Assembly: GCA_002772745.1 (NCBI GenBank)
Contig: PFDV01000001.1
Coordinates: 1 to 64,000 of the forward strand
DNA from: Candidatus Peregrinibacteria bacterium CG10_big_fil_rev_8_21_14_0_10_55_24
GTDB lineage: Bacteria; Patescibacteriota; Gracilibacteria; Peribacterales; Peribacteraceae
Direction of reading: 5' to 3'
Length of the DNA stretch: 64,000 nucleotides
Positions within the stretch are counted from its first letter, which is position 1; each line of letters opens with the position of its first letter. The notes beneath the pieces are model-generated. The model was not told where the DNA came from. It saw only the letters and a program-made list of their open reading frames with translations, and searched no databases. The position numbers were made by a program, and so were the translations under genes. Below are positions 9,365 through 17,179 of the stretch, piece by piece.

Positions 9365-11887
9365 TCATTCGCTCAAGAGCTCTACATAGCCAATTTTCAC
9401 GGTTCCCAGCTGCGCTTCCTCCTGATCTTTGGCCGAGAGCTTGATGACGACCGTCAGTTCCTCCCCTGCGCTCCACGTAGGGCTCCCCGTAAATGTGAGC
9501 TGCGTCGTCGTCCAATCCAGGTTGGCAAGATCCGTACTAGTTCCAGAAAGCGTGACCACGTTCCCCGCGGTATCGTAGACTGCGACATCGAGCTTGGAGA
9601 ACCCCGGACTCGCCGAGGTGGTGCGATAATCCACCGAAAGTGGAATAGAGGCCCAGCGAACGAAATCATCGGGGAGAACGACCTTCAGGCGCACGTCGTA
9701 ATCTTGCAGAGCGCTGCGCGTGCTCGCCCAGGTGTAGTAATTCCGCAAGAGACTCCCCGAATGGTGCACCAAAAGCTGCCCCACGTTATCGCTGCCATCC
9801 GCGTGGTAGGACGCAGCCTCGAACTGCGGTTCGAAGGTACGCGTCACCGTGCGCTCGCGATCGTCGCTATTAAAGACACGACGGTCAACGACTGCTGTAA
9901 TGCCCCCGCCGGAAGTCTGCACCGTAGCCAGGGGTATGTAGACCTTGTCCGTAGGGAAGCCCCCAACCGTCACCGTAAGGCCGGTCGAGGTAAAGAAGAG
10001 ATAATTCGTTACATCATCAGCAACGCTCACATCGCTGTCTCCTGCGTACTGCGTCACGGTTCCACTCAGACGGTAATCGCCCCCTGCTACACTCACTAGG
10101 AGTCCCGCTCCACTGGAAACCTTGAGATGCGTGGCAGTATCGCTGGAGAGCGCGGTGATATCGACACCGTTGATGAGCCCCGTTACCGTGAGGTCCCCCT
10201 GGATGGAGGCATCGTCCTTGATGAGCGTCTCCCCTTCGATCGTAAGCGTTCCGCTCGCGGTCATGTTGCCCTCTACGTGGAGGTCATCGCTGAACTCAAA
10301 ACGGTGCTCGAGCGTTTTGAACTTGAGCGTTTCCTGACCCAGCGTGTGCCCGAAGACAATGACACTGTCTTTTGCTTCGTTCTCCAGATTGAGGACAAGG
10401 CCGCTCTCCGTGGCGATGGTTCCGGATGCGGTGAGTCCCGCCCCAGAGATGATGAGTCCGCCCGTCATCGTGTCGCCCTGTACATCGACGTAGCGCGTAT
10501 CTTGGCTTGCTCCCCCGCCGGTAAAACTCACCCAGTTCGACCCATCGAACCCCTCGAAGTCCGCACCCGTAAAGCGCAGGATGCCTGCTTCTTCTTCTGT
10601 CGTCGTGCCGATCTTCACGGCACCGCTGTTAAAGACCGCAAACTGTTCGCCCACGGCGTTGGAGAAGCTCATGAGCTTTCCTGTGCCCATTTGCGCTCCC
10701 CAGAGCAAGGGGTCCTGTGAGCTATATACCGAATCCGTCCCCGTCTCAAAGTAGCTCTTATCGGGGACACAGGTACATCCGCTGTAAACACCTGTCACCC
10801 CCTGATCCGTCGTGCACACCGTCGCGGTCTGCACTTCGCACCCATCGCCCGCATCAGGACCAGAACTGTTGCAATCGTAGTATCCGCTGCTGCACTGGCA
10901 GTCTCCGCTCGTACCATCACACGACGATTGGTAGATCGCATTGGTGCCACAGCTTCCCCCGACTTGAATCTCGCACTGGCCGGAAGTCGTCGTTAAGTCG
11001 ACGTTGCAATCCAGGTACCCTGAGCTGCATCCACAATCCCCGCTCGCACCATCACAGGAGGCTCCGTAGATTGCATTGGAACTTGCTCCGCCACAGCTCC
11101 CTCCAACCTGGATTTCGCACTGGCCCGAATCCACGGTGAGATCTGCGTTACAGTCCAAATAACCGGAACTGCAGTTGCAATCCCCACTCGTTCCGTCGCA
11201 GGAAGCTCCGAAGACTGCATGAGACGTTCCCGCTCCACAGATCCCTCCAACATCAATTTCACAGCCATCCACGGCGCTGCCGAGGTTCACGTTACAGTCC
11301 AAGTAGCCACTATCGCACTGCGCAGTGCAGGATGCAGCGTAGTTACTGTTGTCCTCATTGGGATAATTTGTAACCCCCGTGGTCACCTCACAGACATCAT
11401 CACCGAGACAGTCCTGGTACCCCGTACGGCAGTTCCCGCAAGCAAACGCTCCAAAGCTTCCCGCCGTGCAGGTGGTAGCACGCTTCTTATCGGTGTAACA
11501 CGTATCAGAGCGGTTGCAGTACGCCGATCCATTGTTGTCACAGTACGGTGCCGCGCTGTCGAGCGGTTGCGCGTAGCAGTCGATGATATATCCACCGCCA
11601 AGGGAAGCGGTGTACTGGGTATTGGATGAGGCAGAGCTCACTGGTGCTGCGATATTTGTAGGATCGTAGCACTGCGGAATGTCGCCGTCGTTCACTCCGC
11701 AAATCACCGTTCCGTACGGACACTTCTGGCCCGGGAACTCCTCGTCCTCATCGGGACACTCCGCAGGATCGGTGACGTAATGCGGCGCACTTACCGCGGA
11801 GAACGCCCGTTGCACGCCCCACGCAAACACCGCCGCCACAAGGACGAGAGCGCAGATGCCGAGGATGACGCGACGTTTGTGCAGCAT
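9365..11887 (-). CDS. Membrane-anchored Cys-rich repeat surface protein
   Basis: About 840 residues from MLHKRRVILGICALVLV. A single N-terminal transmembrane or signal-anchor segment follows the start. Residues ~60-330 carry at least six Cys-rich repeats of the form CSSGYLDCN..(S)GQCEIQVGGSCG, similar to the C..GY.DCN....GCE repeats of secreted myxobacterial and planctomycetal proteins. They are probably disulfide- or calcium-stabilised. Next come the same fibre modules as in the neighbours (VQGDTMTGGLII, LHVEGNMTASGTLTI) and a C-terminal beta domain shared with the 7433-9262 product. The ATG lies 1 bp after the stop of the upstream gene, so translation is coupled. Surface display is inferred and the ligand is unknown. 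Confidence 0.7.
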   Translation of the reverse strand: MLHKRRVILGICALVLVAAVFAWGVQRAFSAVSAPHYVTDPAECPDEDEEFPGQKCPYGTVICGVNDGDIPQCYDPTNIAAPVSSASSNTQYTASLGGGYIIDCYAQPLDSAAPYCDNNGSAYCNRSDTCYTDKKRATTCTAGSFGAFACGNCRTGYQDCLGDDVCEVTTGVTNYPNEDNSNYAASCTAQCDSGYLDCNVNLGSAVDGCEIDVGGICGAGTSHAVFGASCDGTSGDCNCSSGYLDCNADLTVDSGQCEIQVGGSCGGASSNAIYGASCDGASGDCGCSSGYLDCNVDLTTTSGQCEIQVGGSCGTNAIYQSSCDGTSGDCQCSSGYYDCNSSGPDAGDGCEVQTATVCTTDQGVTGVYSGCTCVPDKSYFETGTDSVYSSQDPLLWGAQMGTGKLMSFSNAVGEQFAVFNSGAVKIGTTTEEEAGILRFTGADFEGFDGSNWVSFTGGGASQDTRYVDVQGDTMTGGLIISGAGLTASGTIATESGLVLNLENEAKDSVIVFGHTLGQETLKFKTLEHRFEFSDDLHVEGNMTASGTLTIEGETLIKDDASIQGDLTVTGLINGVDITALSSDTATHLKVSSGAGLLVSVAGGDYRLSGTVTQYAGDSDVSVADDVTNYLFFTSTGLTVTVGGFPTDKVYIPLATVQTSGGGITAVVDRRVFNSDDRERTVTRTFEPQFEAASYHADGSDNVGQLLVHHSGSLLRNYYTWASTRSALQDYDVRLKVVLPDDFVRWASIPLSVDYRTTSASPGFSKLDVAVYDTAGNVVTLSGTSTDLANLDWTTTQLTFTGSPTWSAGEELTVVIKLSAKDQEEAQLGTVKIGYVELLSE

Positions 11888-11888
11888 G

Positions 11889-13157
11889 CTAGCGACAACA
11901 GGCAATAGGTTGGGTAACGGCACAGTTTGTGAGGAACCCCTGTCCTCCACCATCGGAAACGGTGGCGCCTCCGTCGGTACTGAATTCCCACCACGCGCCT
12001 AAATCCGAATTGTCAGCAGAGGTCCAGCCCCTGCAATCGTTGGAATCGGAGGTGTATCCCGGCGCTCCCTCCGCAGCCCACGCATTACTCGATCCCAGGA
12101 ACGCCGTTACATCCGAGGAGATTGTGGTGATGAGCTCGCCCACCTGACACATGTGACTCCCCGCATACGTATTTGCACAGAAATTGTTTGCCGCCTGGTA
12201 CCCCACCAAACTCCCCGTACCAAATGACCCATCGGTAGATACCGACGTCACACCGACGAACGTCGGGCCATCGCTGAGATTCTTCCATGCCGTCCCGTCA
12301 TAGGCCTGCACGTCAGAACCGGTAAAACGCAGAGTCCCGGCTCCCGTCCCGCTCCCAGGAGCATACGCACCTAACTGCACACCTCCCGAGACGCTCAGGT
12401 TGCCCTGGATTTCCACGTCGTCATTGAAGGTGAACTGCAGCTGATCGACATCGTAGGAAAGCTTTGCGCCGAGTGTGGTCCCAAACTGCAAATCAATGGT
12501 CCCCGTCTGTACGGAGTCATCGGCATCGACGATAAAATCGCCACGATTCGTGCCGCTGGGAACCGCGCTGACGTCGAGAAGTCCCCCCGAAAGCAGCACG
12601 GGGATAGATCCGCTCCCTGTCCCTGTGTCGCGCCCATCAAGCAAATCCGAATTCAAGGAGAACGGCACCGCAAGCAACGGCGCACGGTCCACTGTGTCGT
12701 CGGCGGCGTCACGATCGAGGATCTCGTATACCGTATCCGCACCTGATGCCGCCTTGACCTCCACCTGCAGGTAGAGACTAAGGAACAGAGAGGCTTCCAT
12801 TGCAGAAAAATCCGGCAGGCCAGTGGCGCTCCCCATCTCCAGAGTAAAGTACCCGTCGCTGTTGGGCGTCACTGTATGAACCTCGTACCAATCTGCGTAG
12901 TACGCGGCTCCGACGTTAATCGCTCCCGTCGCTGTCACATCTCCACTCACGGCATCGCTGCTGTCCCAGAAGCTGAAACGTACGGAAACAGCTGTGGTTA
13001 CAGCCGTGCCGTCTGCATTGAGCAGATGACCGTTGTAGACCATGCGTTGCGGAGCGGTGGTCTCGGCATAGGCCACGGAAGCGAGTCGGAACATACCGAC
13101 GGTCATGCCGATGGCGCACAGGAGTCCGATGCCGATGGAGAAGCGCGCATTCCTCAT
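11889..13157 (-). CDS. Secreted surface protein of the fibre-module family
   Basis: 422 residues with the signal peptide MRNARFSIGIGLLCAIGMTV..AYAE. Residues ~30-180 form a beta-rich domain beginning QRMVYNGHLLNADGTAV, a pattern seen in CPR surface proteins. LLDGRDTGTGSG then leads into fibre-like blocks (VEIQGNLSVSGGVQLG). The last ~120 residues are Cys-containing (NNFCANTY, SHMC, NDCRGW, LTNCAVTQPIACCR) and resemble a compact extracellular C-terminal domain. The start overlaps the stop of the upstream gene by 4 bp (ATGA), and the stop is 1 bp from the next start. The three genes are therefore one transcription-translation unit. No catalytic motif was recognised. Confidence 0.7.
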   Translation of the reverse strand: MRNARFSIGIGLLCAIGMTVGMFRLASVAYAETTAPQRMVYNGHLLNADGTAVTTAVSVRFSFWDSSDAVSGDVTATGAINVGAAYYADWYEVHTVTPNSDGYFTLEMGSATGLPDFSAMEASLFLSLYLQVEVKAASGADTVYEILDRDAADDTVDRAPLLAVPFSLNSDLLDGRDTGTGSGSIPVLLSGGLLDVSAVPSGTNRGDFIVDADDSVQTGTIDLQFGTTLGAKLSYDVDQLQFTFNDDVEIQGNLSVSGGVQLGAYAPGSGTGAGTLRFTGSDVQAYDGTAWKNLSDGPTFVGVTSVSTDGSFGTGSLVGYQAANNFCANTYAGSHMCQVGELITTISSDVTAFLGSSNAWAAEGAPGYTSDSNDCRGWTSADNSDLGAWWEFSTDGGATVSDGGGQGFLTNCAVTQPIACCR

Positions 13158-14023
13158 GGGCAGGAGAAGGTGGTTCTCGTGAGCTTGCCGTCAGTGGCCT
13201 TCTTGCTGTTGGGCTTCTGCTGTCCTTTGGGCTTCTTCTCTTTCCTCTTCCTCTTCAAGAACGGTATCAGGATGCTCCCGCAACGCACTTCTTCCAGTAC
13301 CGCATGCGGCAGTTTGGACAGGAAGAGCTGGAACGACATGAGGAATGTGAAGGAGGCAATCGCCTGCAGGATGAGAATATGGTTCTGACGAGCGGTGTAG
13401 CCCTGGAGGATGCCAAGGACATCCTTCAGCGCAATCGCCCGGGATGCAGGAGCTCCCCGCACATAGACAGGACCTTCTTCCACGGTGTAGAAGTAGTGCA
13501 ACTGCCCGAGGAGTCTCTCGCCGCGGGGGTAGCGCACGCCAACGTCGTACAGCGGCTTTGCACCGGGGATCGTAAAGCTCACGTTGCCAAAGGTCATGGG
13601 GCCTTCGGTGCCGCTGTCATCGGTCCCCGGCGCTGAGGGATGCTGCGTTCCCCCCTCTTCTCCACCCGAAGGAGCTCCTTCGGATGAGGGGCGCGCGCGT
13701 CGGCCTGCCCCCTCTCCGCCTCCTCCCCCTTCCTCCTCTCCCGCTCCTGATGGCAGTTCCTCCCCGCCGGAAGGCTCCTGCGCCGCCGCCGGAGGAGCAG
13801 TGACCACCTGGTACGACGGACCGACAAGCGGAGCAGCGAGCCACGTTACGCCTCCTTCAAGCAACTGAAATGACGCAGCGGTTCCCGAATCCCGATTTGC
13901 GTAGTTTGGTGTATCATTGTAGAGACGAAACGACGCGCTCTCTTCTGCATGGACTGCAAGCGGCACTGTCGAGAATGCGCAGGCACACAGAGCGGCGAGG
14001 AGCGATGAGAGGTGTTTCTTCAT
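13154..14023 (-). CDS. Secreted low-complexity protein with C-terminal TM segment; first gene of surface operon
   Basis: 289 residues. MKKHLSSLLAALCACAF..VHAEE is a signal peptide. Residues ~30-70 are a short beta-rich domain (SFRLYNDTPNYANRDSGTA). Residues ~75-140 are a Pro/Gly/Glu/Ser linker (PSSEGAPSGGEEGG), and residues ~145-200 are a second small domain. About residue 218-240 is a hydrophobic helix (ILILQAIASFTFLMSFQLFL) followed by a Lys-rich cytoplasmic tail (KRKRKEKKPKGQQKPNSKK). The topology suggests a surface domain tethered through one membrane pass. It overlaps the next gene by 4 bp. A strong promoter (TAGACA-N17-TATAAT) lies just upstream. Function unknown. Confidence 0.65.
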   Translation of the reverse strand: MKKHLSSLLAALCACAFSTVPLAVHAEESASFRLYNDTPNYANRDSGTAASFQLLEGGVTWLAAPLVGPSYQVVTAPPAAAQEPSGGEELPSGAGEEEGGGGGEGAGRRARPSSEGAPSGGEEGGTQHPSAPGTDDSGTEGPMTFGNVSFTIPGAKPLYDVGVRYPRGERLLGQLHYFYTVEEGPVYVRGAPASRAIALKDVLGILQGYTARQNHILILQAIASFTFLMSFQLFLSKLPHAVLEEVRCGSILIPFLKRKRKEKKPKGQQKPNSKKATDGKLTRTTFSCP

Positions 14024-14033
14024 TGTTCATAAT

Positions 14034-14062
14034 ATTATAATCCACTTTTGTTTTTTTGTCTA
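14034..14062 (-). promoter_or_regulatory. Sigma70-type promoter of the minus-strand surface operon
   Basis: On the minus strand, TAGACA (14062-14057) and TATAAT (14039-14034) are separated by 17 bp. The -10 ends 10 nt before the ATG at 14023, so the leader is only a few bases. The -35 shares bases with the divergent plus-strand -35. Confidence 0.65.
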
Positions 14063-14084
14063 TATTGTTATTTATTAATAGAAT
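14056..14084 (+). promoter_or_regulatory. Sigma70-type promoter of SLH-ribK-murE operon
   Basis: TTGTCT (14056-14061), a 17-bp spacer and TAGAAT (14079-14084) read toward the SLH gene. The leader of about 70 nt contains a small TCTCC/GGAGA hairpin. The -35 elements of the two divergent promoters overlap almost completely, so the operons probably compete or are co-regulated. Confidence 0.55.
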
Positions 14085-14164
14085 GGCAGTTTCTCCCAAA
14101 AGGAGACCTAGCGAGAACAACCCCTCTTTGATAGGCTTCCTTTGACCTTCCTCCCTGCTGACCC

Positions 14165-15187
14165 ATGCAACGCATTCTCTTCTCTGCCTTAGGTTCGCTC
14201 TTCCTGAGCTTTGCAGCCGTTCTCCCGCTCGCACATGCAGAGCAATCGTTTAACGATCTTCCGTCCGACCATCCTGCATACGCCGCCGCGGAGTACCTCA
14301 AAACCCAGGGAATCATCTCCGGCTATGCCGATGGCACCTTCCAGCCCGACCGCAAAGTCAACCGTGCCGAGGCGCTCAAAATCATCATTGCGCCTCTGGT
14401 CAAACCCGAGCAGCTCGCAGAGGTGAAATCCACGGTCTTTACTGACGTTGCCCCCGATGCCTGGTTCATCCCGTACATCGAAGCAGCCCGGCAGAACGGA
14501 ATCATCGACGGTCCGCCCAAGAAGGAACAATTCCTGGGAGGAAATACCGTCGTTACTGCCGAGTTCTTCAAAATGCTTGAGCTTGCGCATCAGGTGGACC
14601 CCACCGGATCTTTCAGTGATATCAAACTCCCCATGGCTTCCGATGTCGCGGATACGCAAGCGTGGTTTTACCCGTACATGCGCTATGCGCTGACCTCCTC
14701 CATGGTCATGATCGGACAGGACGGCTTGCTGCATCCCGCCCAGGAACTCACACGTGGAGATACGGCGATCTACCTGTACCGATTTCTGATGTACAAGCAG
14801 GCACGGCGTACGCAGGCACTGCTCTCCGAAGCGGAAAATGAGCTCATTGTGATCCTGGGAATGCTGGAGCAGGATAACCTCCCGGAAGCCCAGTACGCCT
14901 CGGCCCGCGCCCTCCTGGCTGCCCGCGGCGCGCACTTCAAACGCCCCGATGAAGTTATCGTCCAGGGTGCCGTGAAGATCACCGAAGCATTCCGGCAAAT
15001 CGTCCTCGCCTACGGGCATGGGAGGAGTGGCGAACTGCAGTCTGTGGTCGATGCATCGGGAGAGGCGTGGAAACTCGCAGACCGCGCGATACAGTTGGAC
15101 GCAAGCCTGGAAACCATCGGCAAGCAGGTCCAGCAAATCGCCAAGAACATGGCCGACAGCGCACGCGAAGCGATGAGCGGTACCTGA
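14165..15187 (+). CDS. S-layer homology (SLH) domain protein
   Basis: 340 residues with a signal peptide (MQRILFSALGSLFLSFAAVLPLAHA). Three SLH modules follow. The first starts at FNDLPSDHPAYAAAEYLK with ISGYADGTFQPDRKVNRAEA. The second starts FTDVAPDAWFIPYIEAA. The third is a divergent FSDIKL...WFYPYMRYAL with LTRGDTAIYLYRF. The C-terminal ~120 residues are Ala/Glu-rich and helical. SLH domains bind pyruvylated secondary cell-wall polymers non-covalently. With little beyond the SLH modules, the protein may be an envelope-anchoring or structural subunit. The stop overlaps the next ATG by 1 bp (TGATG), linking it to a riboflavin kinase and MurE. Confidence 0.88.
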   Translation: MQRILFSALGSLFLSFAAVLPLAHAEQSFNDLPSDHPAYAAAEYLKTQGIISGYADGTFQPDRKVNRAEALKIIIAPLVKPEQLAEVKSTVFTDVAPDAWFIPYIEAARQNGIIDGPPKKEQFLGGNTVVTAEFFKMLELAHQVDPTGSFSDIKLPMASDVADTQAWFYPYMRYALTSSMVMIGQDGLLHPAQELTRGDTAIYLYRFLMYKQARRTQALLSEAENELIVILGMLEQDNLPEAQYASARALLAARGAHFKRPDEVIVQGAVKITEAFRQIVLAYGHGRSGELQSVVDASGEAWKLADRAIQLDASLETIGKQVQQIAKNMADSAREAMSGT

Positions 15188-15561
15188 TGTCCTCCTTCCG
15201 GGCACATACCATCGGCGGTTCACAGCGAGGAAAAGCGCTGGGCTTTCCTACCGTCAATCTGAGAGTTGAGGAGGTTCCCCAAGAAATCGATGAAGGCATT
15301 TATGCCGGTTGGGTGCAGTGCAATGAGGATGACGAGCGCCTCCCTGCCGCTATCCACTACGGTCCGCGCCTTTTCCATGGGAATAGCGTTTCCTTTGAAA
15401 TCCATGTGATTGATCGCGTCCTCCCCTCGTTGCCTGCAACCGTTACGGTTGAGCTTATGGAACGCATTCGTCCCGTTCAGAATTTCCCCTACGAAGCTGC
15501 ACTCACGGCACAAATTACCCAGGACGTCGCACGTGCACGTGCTATCCTCATTGATGCATGA
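15187..15561 (+). CDS. Stand-alone riboflavin kinase domain (RibF C-terminal type)
   Basis: 124 residues. The flavokinase signature is clear: GGSQRGKALGFPTVNL, then IDEGIYAGWV, HYGPRLFHG (normally ..GtrPTF.g), FEIHVIDR and VELMERIRPVQNF. Riboflavin kinase makes FMN from riboflavin and ATP. In most bacteria this domain is fused to an N-terminal FAD synthetase; here that half is absent and the ATG is coupled to the SLH stop (1-bp overlap). FMN would be made, but FAD synthesis would need another gene. The gene overlaps murE by 4 bp. The coding start is well defined by the motif position. Confidence in the family is high, but activity was not tested. Confidence 0.82.
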   Translation: MSSFRAHTIGGSQRGKALGFPTVNLRVEEVPQEIDEGIYAGWVQCNEDDERLPAAIHYGPRLFHGNSVSFEIHVIDRVLPSLPATVTVELMERIRPVQNFPYEAALTAQITQDVARARAILIDA

Positions 15562-16853
15562 ACCTCCTGAGGGCAATCAAGCGGCGCATCGGCACGCGCA
15601 GTCCCTTGCGCCTCTTTTGGCATGCCGGTAAGGCATTCGTTGCCGCGGCACTCAATGGTTTTCCTGCGCGGAAGCTCACGGTGATCGGCATCACCGGAAC
15701 CGATGGAAAAACGACGACCGTCAACATGACTGTGCACATCTTGCGACATGCGGACACGCGCGTTGGTGCTCTCTCCACGGCATTCGTGGACATCGACGGC
15801 GAACGTACATGGAACGCGACGCAGAAAACTTCTCCCTCACCATTCCTCATTCAGCGATTCCTGCATCGGCTCGTGCGCACAGGATGTACGCACGCCGTGC
15901 TGGAAGTTTCGTCGCATGGACTGGTCCAGGGTCGGCTGAATTGTACGTGGCCGCAGGTTGCGGCAATAACAAACCTGACAGCGGAACACCTCGATTACCA
16001 TGGCTCCATGGCACAGTACGAAACTGACAAAGGACTACTCTTCTCTATGTTGCGTACAAGGGGAACCAAAGTTCTCAATCGAGAGGATCACACCTACGCT
16101 GCCTACTGCGCATTTTCCTCTGCAGACACCATAACATTTGGCATGCACGGAAGTGGGGCTGACCTCACGTTGGAAAACGGCACCGCATCTCCTAATGGGA
16201 GTCAGGCAATGCTCCATGATGCACGCTCGGGAGACGCACTCCCTCTGCACCTTTCGATCCCTGGAGTGTTCAATCTGGAGAATGCTCTCTGCGCGATTGG
16301 ATGTGCGATGGCTGTTGGCGTAGCGCCCTCGGTTGCCTGCAAAGCCCTGAAGCAGTTTACGGGAACACCGGGGCGCATGGAGCGCATAGATGAGGGGCAA
16401 CCGTTCGCTGTCTTCGTGGACTTTACCGTCACGCCTGCAGCCTACGAAAAAACTCTCACGGCGTTACGAGACATGTTGGAACCAGCCAAGCGCATCCTTG
16501 TCCTCACGGGGAGTTGCGGCGATCGCATGCGCGAAAAACGTCCGATCGTGGGAAAGCTCTGCAGCGAACTCGCCGACGTTGTCGTCGTGAGCAACGAAGA
16601 TCCCTATACCGAAGACCCCCAAAAAATCATTGACGAGGTCTGGGCAGGCATCGACCAATCCGCTTGCACCGCCCGGCAAATCTTCGACCGCAAGGAGGCC
16701 ATTCGTTTCTTGCTGCAGGAAGCACAACCTGGCGATGCCGTGCTCCTCTGTGCCAAGGGCAGCGACACCACGATGTGGACGGCAGAGGGGCAGGTGCCTT
16801 GGGATGAGCGTTCCATCACGCGCGCGCTCCTCAAAGAGATCGCAAAAAAATAG
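15558..16853 (+). CDS. murE: MurE-like Mur ligase (UDP-MurNAc-tripeptide synthetase type)
   Basis: 431 residues. The P-loop GITGTDGKTTT is near residue 45, with the MurE signature TNLTAEHLDYHGSMAQYETDK and the C-terminal ligase domain containing GSCGDRMREKRP. Mur ligases add an amino acid to the peptidoglycan stem peptide using ATP. MurE proteins are usually ~490 aa; here the N-terminal UDP-binding domain is cut to ~40 residues. In the amino-acid specificity loop, the usual DNPR (meso-DAP) position reads NEDPYTEDP, so the added residue cannot be predicted. The gene overlaps ribK by 4 bp. A minus-strand terminator overlaps its 3' end. The assignment to MurE rather than another Mur ligase rests on the LTxEHLDYHG motif. 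Confidence 0.8.
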   Translation: MNLLRAIKRRIGTRSPLRLFWHAGKAFVAAALNGFPARKLTVIGITGTDGKTTTVNMTVHILRHADTRVGALSTAFVDIDGERTWNATQKTSPSPFLIQRFLHRLVRTGCTHAVLEVSSHGLVQGRLNCTWPQVAAITNLTAEHLDYHGSMAQYETDKGLLFSMLRTRGTKVLNREDHTYAAYCAFSSADTITFGMHGSGADLTLENGTASPNGSQAMLHDARSGDALPLHLSIPGVFNLENALCAIGCAMAVGVAPSVACKALKQFTGTPGRMERIDEGQPFAVFVDFTVTPAAYEKTLTALRDMLEPAKRILVLTGSCGDRMREKRPIVGKLCSELADVVVVSNEDPYTEDPQKIIDEVWAGIDQSACTARQIFDRKEAIRFLLQEAQPGDAVLLCAKGSDTTMWTAEGQVPWDERSITRALLKEIAKK

Positions 16854-16883
16854 CCGCTATCAGGTGTCATCCATGACAGCGGC
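16844..16883 (-). terminator. Intrinsic terminator for the small minus-strand gene
   Basis: On the minus strand, GCCGCT...AGCGGC encloses a TGTCAT/ATGACA inner stem and is followed by TATTTTTTT. It ends inside the last codons of murE, between convergent genes. Confidence 0.75.
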
Positions 16884-16894
16884 GTTGGTCCTGC

Positions 16895-17020
16895 TTACTT
16901 GCCCGAGGTCCACTTGTCGTACAAGTGCACGATAAGGGCCAAGAGCAGTGCCCCGACGAGTGCGACAACCTTCATGCGCACGTCTTCGGAGTGAAGCAGG
17001 GCGTCGAGGAGACCATTCAT
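16895..17020 (-). CDS. 41-aa single-pass membrane protein
   Basis: The small ORF starts at MNGLLDALLHSEDVRMK. The ATG is 7 nt after GGAGG (in GGAGGACCAAAC), one of the few strong Shine-Dalgarno sites in the window. One transmembrane helix is predicted (VVALVGALLLALIVHLY), with a short DKWTSGK tail. The longer 64-aa ORF in the track starts before the ribosome-binding site and is less likely. The gene has its own consensus promoter about 130 bp upstream and a strong terminator, so it is a monocistronic unit. No family was recognised. The long leader may carry regulatory RNA structure. Confidence 0.6.
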   Translation of the reverse strand: MNGLLDALLHSEDVRMKVVALVGALLLALIVHLYDKWTSGK

Positions 17021-17143
17021 GTTTGGTCCTCCATGAGAGACGGCCCCCCTGCTTCCAAGAACCAACGGACGATCCACAAACGTGTTCAACTGCGCATTGC
17101 GACCGCACCGCTAGTTCCTGTATACCTAGTGAGAAAGAACACT
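17021..17143 (-). ncRNA. Structured 5' leader of the 41-aa gene (candidate RNA element)
   Basis: The ~120-nt untranslated leader begins with GTGTTC, which can pair with GAACAC about 65 nt later. This closes a domain containing a CTAG...CTAG hairpin. The leader ends in the GGAGGA ribosome-binding site. No known riboswitch class was recognised. This is an inferred regulatory leader only. Confidence 0.3.
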
Positions 17144-17149
17144 TTTATC

Positions 17150-17177
17150 ATTATAGATTTAATTAATAATTTGTCAA
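17150..17177 (-). promoter_or_regulatory. Perfect consensus promoter TTGACA-N16-TATAAT
   Basis: On the minus strand, TTGACA (17177-17172) and TATAAT (17155-17150) are separated by 16 bp. It drives a transcript of ~300 nt covering the 41-aa ORF and ending at the terminator near 16844. It overlaps the region just upstream of rnhB on the other strand. Confidence 0.75.
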
Positions 17178-17179
17178 TT

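Noticed and set aside
14189-15223. 344-aa minus ORF opposite the SLH gene
   Set aside because: Shadow of the SLH/riboflavin kinase frames; the plus-strand protein has clear domains and the minus product has no recognisable motif.
16925-17179. N-terminal extension of RNase HII
   Set aside because: The conserved N-terminus starts at 17180; the extension is antisense to the 41-aa gene.
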